Assembly: GCA_964389805.1 (NCBI GenBank)
Contig: CAYMFU010000116.1
Coordinates: 1 to 9,641 of the forward strand
Direction of reading: 5' to 3'
DNA length: 9,641 nucleotides
DNA from: JAGTVG01 sp964389805
Lineage (GTDB): Bacteria > Bacteroidota > Bacteroidia > Cytophagales > Cyclobacteriaceae
A program made the position numbers and the translations under genes. Under the pieces are notes generated by a model, which was not told where the DNA came from, ran no database searches, and worked only from the letters and a program-made list of their open reading frames with translations. Positions 7,779 through 9,641 of this stretch are shown here, piece after piece; position 1 is the stretch's first letter, and each line of letters opens with the position of its first letter.

Positions 7779-7807
7779 TAATGTACAGGAAACACGGATA
7801 CAAAGTA

Positions 7808-7824
7808 GATAATTGTAAATTATC
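7808..7824. repeat. Inverted repeat between the MFS and bestrophin genes
   Basis: Arms GATAATT (7808-7814) and AATTATC (7818-7824) are perfect complements with a 3-nt centre GTA. It is 30 bp past the MFS stop and 38 bp before the bestrophin start. The low GC and missing T tract make a terminator unlikely; a dyad operator for the bestrophin gene is possible. Chance is a real alternative in DNA this AT-rich. Confidence 0.35.
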
Positions 7825-7862
7825 CATTACGAATTTTCAGTAATTAAGTTAAATCAATAAAA

Positions 7863-8924
7863 ATGTTCATAAAAAAAAGATACTCAATTAAGGATATGAT
7901 CCTCTGGACTAGGGGAGAGCTATTCCTTTTCCTCTTATTAGCATTGGTTCCAACATGTCTATATACTTTTGCCGGTTTAAGATGGCTGCATTTGCCGTGG
8001 TTACCGATAGCGCTTATCGGTACAGCGGTGGCTTTTATAATTGGTTTCCAGAACAATGTATCTTATGACCGGATCTGGGAGGCACGAAAAATATGGGGTG
8101 GAATTGTAAATACATCCAGATCATTGGGGATGATGTCAATAGCTTATATTACAAATGAGCATGCGAGGATTAAGCCTACGGATGAGCAATTAAGAGACTA
8201 CCGTAAAGCCGTCATTTACCGACATATAGCCTGGCTAACATCTTTGCGGTATGCCATGCGAGAGAAACGTCCATGGGAAGGATTTCTTAGTCATAAAACA
8301 AACAGGGAGTGGGCAAATAAAATTCAGATTCCGGAGTTTATTTACTCCCTTGATGAAGAACTTAGATCTCTACTTAGTGAATCTGATTATAAATATGTGG
8401 TCAGCAAGAGTAATAAATCGACAGCACTTTTATCACTTCAGTCAAATTTTCTAAGTGAACTTAAGGGAAAGGGGATTATCTGGGAATTTTCATATCTGGA
8501 ATTGGAAGGATTATTAAAAGAGTTGTTCGATCTTCAGGGTAAGTCTGAACGAATTAAGAATTTCCCATATCCACGTCAGTATGCCACATTAAACAATTTT
8601 TTCATCTGGATCTTTCTAATTCTTCTTCCTTTTGGTGTTATCCCTGAGTTTGCCAAGATTGGGTCTTTATTCATGGAATCATATCCATTTATCGGTAATT
8701 GGTTTGCCTGGGGTGCCATCCCTTTTATTGTTATTGTTTCCTGGGTGTTTCATACCATGCAGCGTATAGGGACAGTAGGAGAGAATCCATTTGAAGGATC
8801 AGCCAATGATGTTCCAATTTCTTCAATATCTAGGAAAATTGAAATAGACCTTCGTGAGATGTTAGATGAAGAAGCTGAAAATATTCCTGATCCTTTTCCA
8901 ACTATATATAATGTTGAGATGTAA
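7863..8924 (+). CDS. Bestrophin-family ion channel (UPF0187/YneE-like)
   Basis: This is a predicted inner-membrane channel. Bacterial bestrophins form pentamers; the studied Klebsiella one conducts cations, whereas animal homologues conduct chloride. The protein has the family layout: a short N-terminus, two hydrophobic helices (about 20-38 and 46-63), a long helical cytosolic stretch (about 95-235), two further helices (about 245-262 and 278-297), and a cytosolic tail. Signature motifs are LIGTAVAFIIGFQNNVSYDR (51-70) followed by IWEARKIWGGIVNTSR (71-86), PYPRQYA (235-241), LPFGVIPEF (255-263) and ENPFEGSANDVPIS (307-320) before the IEIDLREML helix. The length of 353 is slightly above the usual bacterial size of about 300, through the insert-like acidic segment at about 150-205. 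Its start at 7863 lacks a clear ribosome site. It lies 84 bp after the MFS gene on the same strand. Ion selectivity is not deducible. Confidence 0.9.
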   Translation: MFIKKRYSIKDMILWTRGELFLFLLLALVPTCLYTFAGLRWLHLPWLPIALIGTAVAFIIGFQNNVSYDRIWEARKIWGGIVNTSRSLGMMSIAYITNEHARIKPTDEQLRDYRKAVIYRHIAWLTSLRYAMREKRPWEGFLSHKTNREWANKIQIPEFIYSLDEELRSLLSESDYKYVVSKSNKSTALLSLQSNFLSELKGKGIIWEFSYLELEGLLKELFDLQGKSERIKNFPYPRQYATLNNFFIWIFLILLPFGVIPEFAKIGSLFMESYPFIGNWFAWGAIPFIVIVSWVFHTMQRIGTVGENPFEGSANDVPISSISRKIEIDLREMLDEEAENIPDPFPTIYNVEM

Positions 8925-9004
8925 AATGGATAATCATGGTATTTCATTAATTTAAAGGAATAGTTTTATTCGTTTCAAACTTGGCATGACCGAGGATACT
9001 CCAC

Positions 9005-9027
9005 CTGGTAATGCAAAATGTTACCAG
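9005..9027. terminator. Hairpin between convergent bestrophin and DinB-like genes
   Basis: Arms CTGGTAA (9005-9011) and TTACCAG (9021-9027) pair perfectly around a 9-nt loop; a T-G wobble could add one pair. On the minus strand the first arm contains the DinB-like gene's last sense codon and its stop (TGG TAA). Neither side has a U-rich tail, so if it ends transcripts it does so weakly. Its place between convergent genes is what suggests a bidirectional terminator. Confidence 0.35.
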
Positions 9028-9530
9028 TTACCTGCATAATTAAGTGCTTCGGCAGATTTTTCTTTTAAATAATCAAATTTCAATCGCATTATCTGGCGAA
9101 TATGAAGGTAATCATGGGCCAACCAGTTGGTAAGAAATAAATATGCGCTCATCGGGCCTAATTTAGGGTGAAGATAAGTATTTGACCATTTGGGATTTTG
9201 AATTGATCGCAGCCATTGAACCGAAGATTCCCTTTCTTCCAAAAAATTCGATAATACAAAGTCATAATCCTGGCCCTTATAGTTTCTTTCCTTAACCCAT
9301 ATTATTGGATCAAATGATGGGGGAGGAGTTTCCGGATCATCCAGAACGCATTTTACCCTGATTCTAAAATCTTCCCGTTCTTCATCGTATAAATGACATA
9401 CAACTTCCAATAAACACCACTTTTCCGGATTTTGACTCCAATAGATGCTTTCTTTGGAAATATCGCTCAACAATTCTTGAAATACATTTTTGTTGCGATG
9501 CAACTCATCAAATATTTTCTCAGGGACCAT
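9021..9530 (-). CDS. DinB/YfiT-like four-helix protein with putative metal site
   Basis: This is a small cytosolic protein of the DinB_2 superfamily, whose members are metal-binding four-helix bundles; characterised relatives include thiol-dependent transferases and hydrolases. The 169-residue length is typical. The probable metal triad is His46 in LEVVCHLYDEERED (first long helix), with His139 and His143 in NWLAHDYLHIRQI. WSQNPEKWCLLEVVCHL (31-47) matches the family pattern of a Trp-x-Pro-like turn leading into the metal helix. PPPSFDP (69-75) is a family-like loop. The gene reads toward the bestrophin gene and its stop lies inside a small hairpin. Its start (ATG, minus strand, 9530) leaves 111 bp to the window edge, where I see no other gene and no convincing promoter. 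The real substrate is unknown. Confidence 0.85.
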   Translation of the reverse strand: MVPEKIFDELHRNKNVFQELLSDISKESIYWSQNPEKWCLLEVVCHLYDEEREDFRIRVKCVLDDPETPPPSFDPIIWVKERNYKGQDYDFVLSNFLEERESSVQWLRSIQNPKWSNTYLHPKLGPMSAYLFLTNWLAHDYLHIRQIMRLKFDYLKEKSAEALNYAGNW

Positions 9531-9641
9531 AAGTTAAACGATTTAGTGTGACATCCTGCTTTTGCTTTTAATTCACTAACATGAAATAGTATGAATTATA
9601 TTCTCAGTTTTGATATGTCCATTGATTGACATAATTAATAG

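Noticed and set aside
7844..8056. 70-codon open frame antisense to the start of the bestrophin gene
   Set aside because: It covers the conserved bestrophin N-terminal region and lacks any family resemblance.
9595..9631. Sigma-70-like boxes near the right edge (TATAAT on the minus strand at 9595-9600, TTGACA on the plus strand at 9626-9631)
   Set aside because: They are on opposite strands, do not pair, and this phylum does not use that consensus.
1..9641. Mobile element, defence system or CRISPR array
   Set aside because: I found no transposase, integrase, nuclease, toxin-antitoxin pair or spaced repeats, and no terminal inverted repeats.

Overview
The window is AT-rich bacterial DNA, and everything in it fits a member of the Bacteroidota. 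The genes lack convincing Shine-Dalgarno sequences. Glycan-active proteins carry lipoprotein signals, and the sialidase and META-domain protein look like those common in that phylum. I cannot place it at genus level, and there is no rRNA, tRNA, CRISPR array, insertion sequence or phage gene to help.

Layout, left to right. (a) 2-1612, plus strand: the 3' part of a multidomain exo-alpha-sialidase (GH33). The reading frame is open to the window edge, so the real start lies outside. (b) 1632-2726, minus strand: a four-helix membrane protein with a C-terminal class III nucleotide cyclase domain, converging on the sialidase with only 19 bp between the stops. (c) 2727-3206: a 480-bp AT-rich divergent intergenic region. 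(d) 3207-8924, plus strand: four genes in a row separated by 84-172 bp. They are a lipoprotein joining a COG3650-like domain to a META/HslJ domain, a large lipoprotein glycoside hydrolase of the alpha-glucuronidase (GH67-like) type, an MFS transporter, and a bestrophin-family channel. (e) 9021-9530, minus strand: a DinB/YfiT-like four-helix protein with an apparent His triad, converging on the bestrophin gene.

The most coherent theme is glycan use. The sialidase would release terminal sialic acid from host or environmental glycoconjugates, the GH67-like lipoprotein would cleave an unidentified (possibly acidic) glycoside at the cell envelope, and the adjacent MFS protein could import a product. 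This is inferred from proximity. No SusC/SusD pair, sialic acid lyase, epimerase or kinase is visible here, so this is not a recognisable complete utilisation locus. The cyclase, META lipoprotein, bestrophin and DinB-like genes look like ordinary accessory or housekeeping genes.

I see no convincing undescribed multi-gene system. The points most worth a second look are the unassigned substrate of the GH67-like enzyme, the cyclase's non-canonical base-recognition residues, and the missing N-terminal part of the sialidase.
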